Below, one piece after another: positions 1-5,548 of a stretch of 6,199 bases of DNA (its first letter is position 1; the number at the start of each line of letters is the position of its first letter). The notes beneath the pieces are model-generated. The model was not told where the DNA came from and made no database searches. It worked only from the letters and a program-made list of their open reading frames with translations. The DNA comes from Acetobacterium sp. (GTDB lineage Bacteria > Bacillota > Clostridia > Eubacteriales > Eubacteriaceae): positions 1 through 6,199 of the forward strand of contig JAKLQL010000046.1 of the NCBI GenBank assembly GCA_022013395.1, written 5' to 3'. The position numbers and the translations under genes are program-made.

Positions 1-591
1 AAAGAGTTTGCCCAGAACATCGCCTATGTCCCTCAAAGCCATACCAAAACCTTTCCCTATACGGTACTTGATATTGTGATCATGGGCCGAACCTATGCCA
101 CCAAAATGTTTGCCTCCCCCAATCACTCGGAGCGTTCTCGGGCCGTAGAAAGTCTGGAACAGGTAGGACTCAAAGGCTTCGAAGAACGCTTATATACCGA
201 GTTAAGCGGCGGGGAGCTGCAATTGGTGCTGATTGCCAGAGCTTTAACCCAGGAAGCACAAATTCTGATTATGGATGAACCCACCGCCCATCTGGACTTT
301 CGCCATGAGCTGATGGTCATGGAAATTATTACCTGGCTGGTGAAAGAAAAAGGACTTACGATTATTATGGCCACGCATTTTTTGAACCAGGCCTTTTATC
401 TTGAAAATGAAGGGGTTAAAATCCGGGTCGCGCTGATGAATCAGGGCTGCTTTAAAGCCGTTGGAACGCCAGCGGAGGTGCTGACCAAGGACAATTTAAA
501 AGATGTTTTTAAAATTATGTCATCTATTGGCACAACCGATGAAGACGGCATCAACCAGCGATTTATTGTTCCCTTAAAAAATATCCGATAG
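1..591 (+). CDS. ABC transporter ATP-binding protein, iron-siderophore/heme/cobalamin family (5' truncated)
   Basis: This is the ATPase subunit of an ABC importer, which would act on the cytoplasmic face of the membrane and drive uptake by the substrate-binding protein encoded next to it. The frame is open from base 1, so the start and the Walker A loop lie outside the window; 196 residues are visible and about 60-70 are probably missing, judged from the usual 255-280 of the family. Visible landmarks, numbered from base 1, are the Q-loop (YVPQ, residues 9-12), the ABC signature LSGGE (68-72) followed by LQLVLIARAL, Walker B ILIMDEP (88-94), a D-loop with HLD, and the H-loop histidine (126). 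The signature wording fits the FepC/FecE/BtuD group. The GTG at 76 and the ATG at 82 are internal codons, not starts. The stop is 10 bp before the binding-protein gene, which suggests co-transcription. The ABC assignment is firm; the substrate is not known. Confidence 0.93.
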   Translation, partial: KEFAQNIAYVPQSHTKTFPYTVLDIVIMGRTYATKMFASPNHSERSRAVESLEQVGLKGFEERLYTELSGGELQLVLIARALTQEAQILIMDEPTAHLDFRHELMVMEIITWLVKEKGLTIIMATHFLNQAFYLENEGVKIRVALMNQGCFKAVGTPAEVLTKDNLKDVFKIMSSIGTTDEDGINQRFIVPLKNIR

Positions 592-601
592 GTGGTATGC
601 T

Positions 602-1684
602 ATGAAAATGAATCGAAAAACAAGTCTGGGAATACTGCTGCTTGCTGTTCTGGTGATGCTACTGTTGCCGGGGTGTCAATCACAGGCTTCAGTCTCGGCG
701 GTACCGACAAAAACCATTGTCGATTGCCTGGATCGGGAAGTGGTGATTCCGGAAAATCCCCAGCGGGTGGCGTGTCTTTATGCCTCTACTGCTCATATGG
801 TGACCATGTTGGACGAAGAGGATAAAATTGTCGGGATCCCCAATGGCATTAAGCGTGATGTGCTGATGGCTTACAAACTCCCGAATCTTGATTCCTTATC
901 AGTGCCGTTTCAGGATGGCGCCATTAATATTGAAGAACTGCTGGCAACTGATACAGATCTGGTGTTAATCCGACAAAGCACCGCTGAAAATCAAGGCGAA
1001 ATTGAAAAACTTGATAAAGCCGGGATCCCCTGGGTGGTGGTGGATTATGCCAGTTTGGACGGACTGAAAAAAGCAGTTACCGTAACTGGAGCGATTTTTA
1101 ACCAGCAGGAAAAGGCAGCCGGTTATAATGCCTATGTCCAGAAAACGCTGGATCTGGTAACCGCGCGGGTCAGTCTGATTCCCGAGACATCCCGGGTTCG
1201 GGTTTACCATGCTGTTAATGAAGCGGCCCGAACAGACCTTGATGGGGATCTCTGTAGTCAGATCACTGCTGTGGCGGGAGTCATCAATGTGTCGACCCAG
1301 GGTGGAAGTTTGATTACCGATGCGGAAAAAACCATGACAACACTGGAACAGATTTACGTCTGGAATCCTGATGCCATCATCGCCAACGATATCAATGCCA
1401 CAAAATACATGCTGAGTGACCCCAAATGGTCCGGCCTGGGAGCGGTTGCCAGGCAGCAGGTCACTACCCTTCCGGTTGGGGTAACCAGATGGTGTCATCC
1501 CGGATCCATGGAACCACATATGGCGGCGCTTTTTATTGCCATGCATTTTTATCCGGAGCAATTTACCGACATCGATTTGGCGAAAACCACCCGGGATTAT
1601 TACAAGCAGTGGTTTGATCTGAATCTTTCCGATGACGACGTTTCAGCTATTTTATCGGGAGCAGGCATGCGATTGGAAAAATAA
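602..1684 (+). CDS. ABC transporter substrate-binding lipoprotein, FecB/BtuF-like (helical-backbone fold)
   Basis: This is a membrane-anchored binding protein of 360 residues that would capture the ligand outside the cell and pass it to the permease. The N-terminus has basic residues (M1-K6), a hydrophobic stretch (about 9-22) and a lipobox ending LLPGC, with Cys25 as the predicted lipidated residue. After a short linker, the mature protein begins with the family's opening strand (DCLDREVVIPENPQRVACL, about 41-59). The C-terminal lobe contains the conserved PHMAALFIAMHFYPE helix (305-319) and ends in LSDDDVSAILSG, as in HemV/FepB-like proteins. The ATG at 602 is preferred because AGGTGG (590-595) lies 6 bp upstream; the ATG at 608 is an alternative. 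The upstream ATPase gene ends 10 bp before it. Iron-siderophore, heme and cobalamin are the common ligands of this family, but metal oxyanions cannot be excluded. Having the binding protein after the ATPase, not before the permease, is a less common order. Confidence 0.9.
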   Translation: MKMNRKTSLGILLLAVLVMLLLPGCQSQASVSAVPTKTIVDCLDREVVIPENPQRVACLYASTAHMVTMLDEEDKIVGIPNGIKRDVLMAYKLPNLDSLSVPFQDGAINIEELLATDTDLVLIRQSTAENQGEIEKLDKAGIPWVVVDYASLDGLKKAVTVTGAIFNQQEKAAGYNAYVQKTLDLVTARVSLIPETSRVRVYHAVNEAARTDLDGDLCSQITAVAGVINVSTQGGSLITDAEKTMTTLEQIYVWNPDAIIANDINATKYMLSDPKWSGLGAVARQQVTTLPVGVTRWCHPGSMEPHMAALFIAMHFYPEQFTDIDLAKTTRDYYKQWFDLNLSDDDVSAILSGAGMRLEK

Positions 1685-1712
1685 GCAGGTAAATAATAAG
1701 AATAGTGTAGTA

Positions 1713-1721
1713 TGATACAAT
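1713..1721 (+). promoter_or_regulatory. candidate extended -10 promoter for the dbpA operon
   Basis: The string TGATACAAT is an extended -10 element: TG, one base, then TACAAT (5 of 6 to consensus). It would start transcription near 1728 and give a leader of about 30 bases before the helicase ATG. No good -35 box is seen at the usual distance, which is tolerated for extended -10 promoters. It sits in the 74-bp gap after the binding-protein gene. No terminator hairpin was found in that gap, so read-through from the transporter genes is also possible. Confidence 0.45.
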
Positions 1722-1758
1722 TAAACAAATAATTTAACCAGAAAGTAGAAAATAAATA

Positions 1759-3249
1759 ATGACAAATAACCAATTTAACCAATATAAACTCAGTGATGAG
1801 CTATTAAAAGCCATCGAAAAATTAAATTTTGAGACCCCCACCAAGGTTCAGGAAGCCGTGATTCCGATTGCCCTGGAAAAAAAAGATATCCTCTGCAAGG
1901 CTCAAACCGGCAGTGGAAAAACCGCTGCTTTTGGGATCCCCATCTGCGAACTGCTGGATTGGGAAGAAAATAAGCCTCAAGCACTGGTGCTGACGCCTAC
2001 CCAGGAACTGGCGCTGCAGGTTCATGAAGACATTTTTAACATCGGTCGATTCAAGCGGGTGAAAGTGTCGGCACTTTATGGAAAATCACCGATCCGACGA
2101 CAGGAAAAAGAACTAAAACAGAAAACCCATGTGGTGGTTGGAACGCCTGGTCGAGTCATGGATCATATCGAGCGAGGAACCTTTATTACCGATGAAATTA
2201 AATATCTGGTTATCGATGAGGCCGATGAAATGTTAAACATGGGCTTTATTGATCAGGTTGAGGAAATCATTAATGAATTGCCGAAAGACCGGGTGACCAT
2301 GTTATTTTCGGCTACATTAGAAAACGAAATTCAAAAACTATCAAAGAAATACATGAATGATCCTCAGGTCATTGAGATTGAGGCTGAGGTGAAACGAACC
2401 GATGCCATCGAACAAATCGTTTATAAAACCGGCAATGACGATAAACTGGATGTATTAAGAGATGTGCTGGTGGTGGAAAACCCCGACAGCTGTATTATTT
2501 TCTGCAATACCCAGGAAATGGTGAATGCCATTTATAATCTGCTCGGAAAAGACAATAAGGCTTGTGAAAAGATTCACGGCGGAATGGAGCAGGATGACCG
2601 TACTCTGGTAATGCAGCGCTTTAAAAAAGGCGCGTTCCGATATCTGATTGCCACCGATGTAGCTGCCCGTGGCATTGACGTCCATGAAATTTCTCTGGTC
2701 ATTAACTTTGATGTCCCCTGGGAAAAGGAGACCTATGTCCATCGAATTAGGCGAACCGGCCGCCGGGGAACAACCGGTAAGGCGATCATCCTGGTTTCCT
2801 CAAAAGAAAACCGATTGTTTCGCGATATCGAAAACTATACCGATAAAGAAATCGTTGAAATGGAATGTCCCACTCTGGCGACAGTACATGCATTAAAACC
2901 CGCTTTTATGGAAAAACTTCAGGAAAAGCCGGAAGAAAAGCAGGACAAGGCCCATGATCTGACGAAAGAAATTATGAAGATTCACATCAATGCCGGTAAA
3001 AAAACCAAGATGCGGCCGGTGGACATTGTCGGAACCCTTTGTAATCTGGAAGGGATGACAGCGGCGGATATTGGTGTGATCACGATCCTGGATGTGTCAA
3101 CTTTTGTGGAAATTTTAAATAATAAAGGCGAACAGGTTTTAAAAGAACTCCAAACCCGAAACATCAAAGGACGTCCCCGAAAAGTGACACTAGCTGAGGA
3201 TAAACCGGTAACGGTCGCCCGGAAGAAACCGATTCGGCGATTTTACTAA
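1759..3249 (+). CDS. dbpA: DEAD-box RNA helicase DbpA/YxiN type
   Basis: This is an ATP-dependent RNA helicase of 496 residues, of the family that acts on hairpin 92 of 23S rRNA during large-subunit assembly. Motifs in order are the Q motif (PTKVQ, 27-31), motif I AQTGSGKT (48-55), Ia PTQELA (80-85), Ib TPGR (129-132), DEAD (153-156), SAT (184-186), IIFCNT (246-251), QxxR (278-281), ATDVAARGID (298-307) and motif VI HRIRRTGR (328-335). Residues from about 405 to 478 (IHINAGKKTKMRP to GRPRKVTLA) match the DbpA RNA-binding domain that recognises 23S rRNA; a basic tail of about 17 residues follows. Two core residues differ from the near-universal form: Gln82 where Arg is usual, and Arg331 where Gly is usual. 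The start is fixed by the alignable N-terminus, although its ribosome-binding site (GAAAG at 1741-1745) is weak. It probably leads an operon with the next two genes. The family is certain; full activity is not. Confidence 0.95.
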   Translation: MTNNQFNQYKLSDELLKAIEKLNFETPTKVQEAVIPIALEKKDILCKAQTGSGKTAAFGIPICELLDWEENKPQALVLTPTQELALQVHEDIFNIGRFKRVKVSALYGKSPIRRQEKELKQKTHVVVGTPGRVMDHIERGTFITDEIKYLVIDEADEMLNMGFIDQVEEIINELPKDRVTMLFSATLENEIQKLSKKYMNDPQVIEIEAEVKRTDAIEQIVYKTGNDDKLDVLRDVLVVENPDSCIIFCNTQEMVNAIYNLLGKDNKACEKIHGGMEQDDRTLVMQRFKKGAFRYLIATDVAARGIDVHEISLVINFDVPWEKETYVHRIRRTGRRGTTGKAIILVSSKENRLFRDIENYTDKEIVEMECPTLATVHALKPAFMEKLQEKPEEKQDKAHDLTKEIMKIHINAGKKTKMRPVDIVGTLCNLEGMTAADIGVITILDVSTFVEILNNKGEQVLKELQTRNIKGRPRKVTLAEDKPVTVARKKPIRRFY

Positions 3250-3265
3250 AATTCAGGGGTGACTT

Positions 3266-3829
3266 ATGAATTACTTGACGGCCATCTCACAATTCAAGCC
3301 GGAATCTAAGCAGGAGCAGGATGATCAGCAGACTATCCTGGCCTTTATCAAAAATTATCAGGAGAATGTCCTGCTGCGGGAAAATAAAATTGCCCATCTG
3401 ACAAGTTCAGCCTTGATTTTGAATGACTCAAAAGATAAACTGTTAATGGTCTACCATAACATCTACAATTCCTGGTCATGGACTGGTGGTCATGCCGACG
3501 GAGAAGCAGATTTGCTTCAAGTAGCAATTAAAGAAGCCAAGGAAGAAACCGGGCTAAAAAAAGTGACCGTTTATGATCAAAAAATTGTGTCATTGGATAT
3601 TTTACCGGTTTTTGGTCATATTAAAAATAATCAGACTGTTTCCGCCCATTTGCATTTATCAGTAGCTTATCTGTTGCAGGCATCAGAGTGTGAAGTCCTC
3701 ACCATTAAGCCAGACGAAAACAGCGGTGTCAAATGGATTCCCATCAGACAATTGCCAGACTATGTCAGTGAACCCCATATGCAGGTGGTTTATGATAAAA
3801 TATTACATAAACACAGTCATCTTAAATAA
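3266..3829 (+). CDS. Nudix hydrolase
   Basis: This is a soluble 187-residue enzyme of the Nudix superfamily, which hydrolyses nucleoside diphosphates linked to another group. The Nudix box runs from Gly75 to Leu97, and the metal-binding glutamates of the REuxEE core are present (Glu90, Glu93, Glu94), so it is probably active. Two box positions are altered: Ala81 replaces the first conserved Glu, and Lys89 replaces the Arg. A strand with the pattern HLTSSALILN (44-53) and the segment YHNIYNSWSWTGGHADGE (63-80) place it in a Nudix subgroup without a settled substrate. The C-terminal half has the usual HLHLSVAYLL strand and a GVKWIPI segment. An N-terminal helical extension of about 40 residues precedes the fold. 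AGGGGTGA (3255-3262) supports the ATG. It lies 16 bp after the helicase stop and 18 bp before the HD gene, so co-transcription is likely. Substrate could be a sugar nucleotide, a damaged nucleotide or an alarmone; I cannot tell which. Confidence 0.92.
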   Translation: MNYLTAISQFKPESKQEQDDQQTILAFIKNYQENVLLRENKIAHLTSSALILNDSKDKLLMVYHNIYNSWSWTGGHADGEADLLQVAIKEAKEETGLKKVTVYDQKIVSLDILPVFGHIKNNQTVSAHLHLSVAYLLQASECEVLTIKPDENSGVKWIPIRQLPDYVSEPHMQVVYDKILHKHSHLK

Positions 3830-3847
3830 CTAACGAAGGAGGGTCCT

Positions 3848-4390
3848 ATGTCAATTCCAAAAGCCATTGAATTCTCAGCCAAAGCCCATACTGGACATTT
3901 CAGGAAAGGATCACAGCTGCCCTATATTACGCACCCCTTTGAGGTCGCAAAAATTCTGGGAGAAGCCGTCGATCTGGAGCAAAACGAAGCCCTTATCTGT
4001 GCGGGTCTCCTTCACGATACCGTAGAAGATACGGACACCAGTCTGGAAACCATTCGTAAAGAATTCGGAGATGTGGTGGCTGATCTGGTCGCTTCCGATT
4101 CCGAAAATAAACTGTTACCCTGGGAAAAGCGCAAACAGAACACGATCGATTTTCTCAAGAACGAAGCAACCCGGGATATGCAACTGTTGGCTTGCGCTGA
4201 TAAGCTGGCCAACCTGAGAAGTGTGAAAGCAGATTACGCCAAAATCGGCGATGATGTCTGGGATATTTTTGTCAGAGGCAAGGAAAAACAGGCCTGGTAT
4301 TACAAAGGTGTTCTGGATGCCCTGAAACCGCTAAATAACTTGCCGATGTATCGGGAATTTGAGGCTTTAGTCCGGGAGATTTTCGACTAA
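3848..4390 (+). CDS. small HD-domain hydrolase, MESH1/SpoT-hydrolase-like
   Basis: This is a stand-alone metal-dependent HD phosphohydrolase of 180 residues, about the size of the alarmone hydrolase MESH1 and of the hydrolase half of Rel/SpoT. Visible elements are AHTGHFRKG (13-21), YITHP with His29, LLHDTVEDT with His56-Asp57 and Glu60-Asp61, and ADKLANLRS with Asp118 and Asn122. His29, His56, Asp57 and Asp118 correspond to the Mn-binding set of MESH1/RelA hydrolase domains, and Glu60-Asp61 to the catalytic pair. No synthetase, TGS or ACT domain follows, so it could only degrade, not make, (p)ppGpp. The RKGSQLPYI wording is looser than the RxSGEPY of true Rel/SpoT, so another nucleotide substrate is possible. 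A near-perfect Shine-Dalgarno, AAGGAGGG (3836-3843), lies 4 bp before the ATG and suggests efficient translation. It is the last gene of the helicase-Nudix-HD run and is followed by a terminator 21 bp downstream. Confidence 0.88.
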   Translation: MSIPKAIEFSAKAHTGHFRKGSQLPYITHPFEVAKILGEAVDLEQNEALICAGLLHDTVEDTDTSLETIRKEFGDVVADLVASDSENKLLPWEKRKQNTIDFLKNEATRDMQLLACADKLANLRSVKADYAKIGDDVWDIFVRGKEKQAWYYKGVLDALKPLNNLPMYREFEALVREIFD

Positions 4391-4411
4391 AATAATAAGA
4401 TTTTAATTTAT

Positions 4412-4448
4412 AAAAACAGGATTCTGCTAAATCGGAATCCTGTTTTTT
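4412..4448 (+). terminator. intrinsic terminator after the HD hydrolase gene
   Basis: AAAAACAGGATTC (4412-4424) pairs perfectly with GAATCCTGTTTTT (4435-4447). Two further possible pairs (T4425-G4434 and G4426-C4433) would shrink the loop to six bases. The descending arm ends in a run of six T (4443-4448). It closes the dbpA-Nudix-HD unit and separates it from the pst genes. The A-rich ascending arm means it could also work, less well, on the other strand. Confidence 0.9.
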
Positions 4449-4474
4449 AAAATTCAGTTCTATTTAAATTCAAC

Positions 4475-4489
4475 TTGTCGAAAAGACAA
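4475..4489. repeat. inverted repeat upstream of the pstS PhoP-like box
   Basis: TTGTC and GACAA form a perfect 5-bp inverted repeat around a GAAAA centre. It lies 6 bp before the first TTAACA-like hexamer in the pstS control region. It may be a protein-binding dyad or a small hairpin, but a 5-bp dyad can occur by chance in AT-rich intergenic DNA. Confidence 0.35.
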
Positions 4490-4495
4490 TCTGAT

Positions 4496-4534
4496 TTAAC
4501 GCATTCTTAACAATCTCTTTACCTCCTCAAAACC
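4496..4534 (+). promoter_or_regulatory. putative PhoP (Pho regulon) box upstream of pstS
   Basis: Hexamers TTAACG (4496-4501), TTAACA (4507-4512) and TTTACC (4518-4523) recur at an exact 11-bp period with 5-bp spacers. A weaker fourth, AAAACC (4529-4534), keeps the register. Established knowledge: PhoP of Bacillus and related Gram-positives binds direct repeats close to TT(A/T/C)ACA spaced one helical turn apart, and pstS is its classic target. The position, 72-110 bp before the pstS ATG, fits activation under phosphate limitation. I infer that a PhoPR-type system controls this operon; the regulator genes are not in the window. Confidence 0.65.
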
Positions 4535-4544
4535 TTTTGTGGTT

Positions 4545-4560
4545 TTTTATTTGGTAAGAT
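4545..4560 (+). promoter_or_regulatory. candidate -10 region of the pstS promoter
   Basis: Two weak -10-like hexamers lie downstream of the repeat box: TTTTAT (4545-4550) and TAAGAT (4555-4560). Neither has a good -35 box, as expected for a promoter that needs an activator. The first puts the repeats at about -61 to -23, closest to known PhoP-activated promoters; the second is nearer to consensus at its ends. I cannot decide between them. Confidence 0.25.
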
Positions 4561-4605
4561 AACCATGCAAACAACGAAAATTAAGGAAATTTAAAGGAGA
4601 AAAAA

Positions 4606-5445
4606 ATGTCTAAAAGTTTTAAAAATGTATTAGTAGCGCTGCTGGTTGGTGCAACTGTGATGACCTTCGCAGGATGTAGTTCATCAGGATCGACAAAGAC
4701 GGCAGCTAAGATTTCAGGTGAGATCAATGGTGGTGGATCAACATCGGTTCAAAAGATTATCGATGCAGCCGGTTCAGAGTTTACGGCCTTAAACCCAGAT
4801 GTTAAATTTACCTACAGTGGTACTGGCTCTTCAGATGGTATCAAAGGAGCTACCGCAGGCACCTATTCATTTGGTTGTTCATCCAGAGATCTAAAAGCCG
4901 AAGAAAAAGGAAATTTAACAGAACTTGTCTTTGCTTATGATGGCATTGCATTAATTGTTAACCCAGCAAACAAAGTGACCAATCTTACCAAAGCGCAATT
5001 AACATCAATTTTCACTGGTGCAGTTACCAATTGGAGTGAAGTTGGCGGAGCAGATGCGCCGATTGTCGTTGTTTCTCGTGAAGATGGTTCAGGTACCAGA
5101 ACTGCCATTGAAGAACTACTCGGATTCAGCGGAAAATTAAAGGCTGATGCGACTGTTAAAGAAGGTAACGGAAATGTTCAGACAACCATAGCAGGAAATG
5201 CCAATGCAATTGGTTATGTTTCATTGACCTTTGTTGATAAAACAGTAACAGCAGTTAATGTTGATGGTGTTAAAGCAAGTGTTGACAATGTTCTAAATAA
5301 GAGCTATGCATTATCAAGACCTTTCCTGGCTATTTATGACAAAACCAAAGCTGACGAAGCAACCTTGGCTTTCCTTGACTTCCTGATGAGTGCTGACGGT
5401 CAAAAAATTGTTACCGATGAAGGCGGAATCACAGTAACGAAGTAA
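4606..5445 (+). CDS. pstS: phosphate ABC transporter substrate-binding lipoprotein PstS
   Basis: This is the high-affinity phosphate-binding protein of the Pst importer, 279 residues, anchored outside the membrane. The signal peptide is typical of a lipoprotein: basic start (KSFK), hydrophobic core (about 8-21) and lipobox FAGC with Cys24 as the lipid site, followed by a Ser/Gly-rich linker. Phosphate-pocket segments are NGGGSTSV (41-48), SGTGSSDG (71-78), AYDGIALIVNP (110-120) and SREDGSGTR (157-165), all standard for PstS. NLTKAQLTSIFTGAVTNWSEVGG (126-148) is also a family hallmark. The C-terminus is complete. AAGGAG (4594-4599) with a 6-bp spacer supports the ATG. A PhoP-like repeat box lies upstream and a strong terminator directly downstream, followed by pstC 100 bp on. 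An oddity is Cys91 in FGCSSRDLK, where I would expect a small or hydrophobic residue; as the mature protein sits outside the cell, a free cysteine there is uncommon. Identification is firm. Confidence 0.96.
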   Translation: MSKSFKNVLVALLVGATVMTFAGCSSSGSTKTAAKISGEINGGGSTSVQKIIDAAGSEFTALNPDVKFTYSGTGSSDGIKGATAGTYSFGCSSRDLKAEEKGNLTELVFAYDGIALIVNPANKVTNLTKAQLTSIFTGAVTNWSEVGGADAPIVVVSREDGSGTRTAIEELLGFSGKLKADATVKEGNGNVQTTIAGNANAIGYVSLTFVDKTVTAVNVDGVKASVDNVLNKSYALSRPFLAIYDKTKADEATLAFLDFLMSADGQKIVTDEGGITVTK

Positions 5446-5463
5446 TTTAAAGAAAACAGAACC

Positions 5464-5489
5464 AGGCCCCCTTCGGGGGGCCTATTTTT
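5464..5489 (+). terminator. strong UUCG-capped intrinsic terminator between pstS and pstC
   Basis: AGGCCCCC (5464-5471) pairs perfectly with GGGGGCCT (5476-5483) around a TTCG loop closed by a C-G pair, the exceptionally stable C(UUCG)G tetraloop. Then come A and five T (5485-5489). It starts 18 bp after the pstS stop. It would end most transcripts after pstS and allow partial read-through into pstC, unless pstC has its own promoter, which I did not find. Confidence 0.95.
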
Positions 5490-5533
5490 GGGAAATTTAC
5501 CTTCACGGTTAAATATGAATAGGAAGGTATAAA

Positions 5534-5548
5534 AAGGAGCTTTTTTTG
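5534..5548 (+). promoter_or_regulatory. pstC: ribosome-binding site and TTG start of pstC
   Basis: AAGGAG (5534-5539) sits 6 bp before TTG (5546-5548). An in-frame stop (TGA at 5516-5518) lies upstream and no ATG or GTG falls between it and the TTG. The first in-frame ATG (5759) would remove the first membrane helix. The site therefore decides the start. The TTG is embedded in a run of seven T. Confidence 0.88.

Noticed and set aside
76..84. GTG (76) and ATG (82) as possible starts of the first gene
   Set aside because: The frame is open to base 1 and already encodes the Q-loop (YVPQ) upstream, so these are internal codons of a truncated gene.
592..825. A 77-codon + strand frame starting just after the ATPase stop
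   Set aside because: It overlaps the signal-peptide-bearing binding-protein gene in another frame; the 602 start has the better-placed ribosome-binding site and a full family match.
965..1561. A 198-codon open frame on the minus strand inside the binding-protein gene
   Set aside because: It lies wholly antisense to a well-supported lipoprotein gene, its protein has no recognisable motif, and its composition looks like a reverse-frame shadow.
1685..1758. A terminator for the transporter cassette
   Set aside because: No stem of useful length followed by a T-run is present in this AT-rich gap; only a tiny GTAT/ATAC palindrome was seen.
4500..4530. Minus-strand GAGGAGGT followed by a TTG and a five-codon frame, a possible leader peptide
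   Set aside because: It has no associated minus-strand gene, faces the terminator of the previous operon, and is explained by the CCTCCTC tract of the + strand.
5490..5533. A separate pstC promoter in the gap after the pstS terminator
   Set aside because: TTTACC and TATGAA are present but only 12 bp apart, and TATAAA (5528-5533) has no -35 at a suitable distance and runs into the ribosome-binding site.
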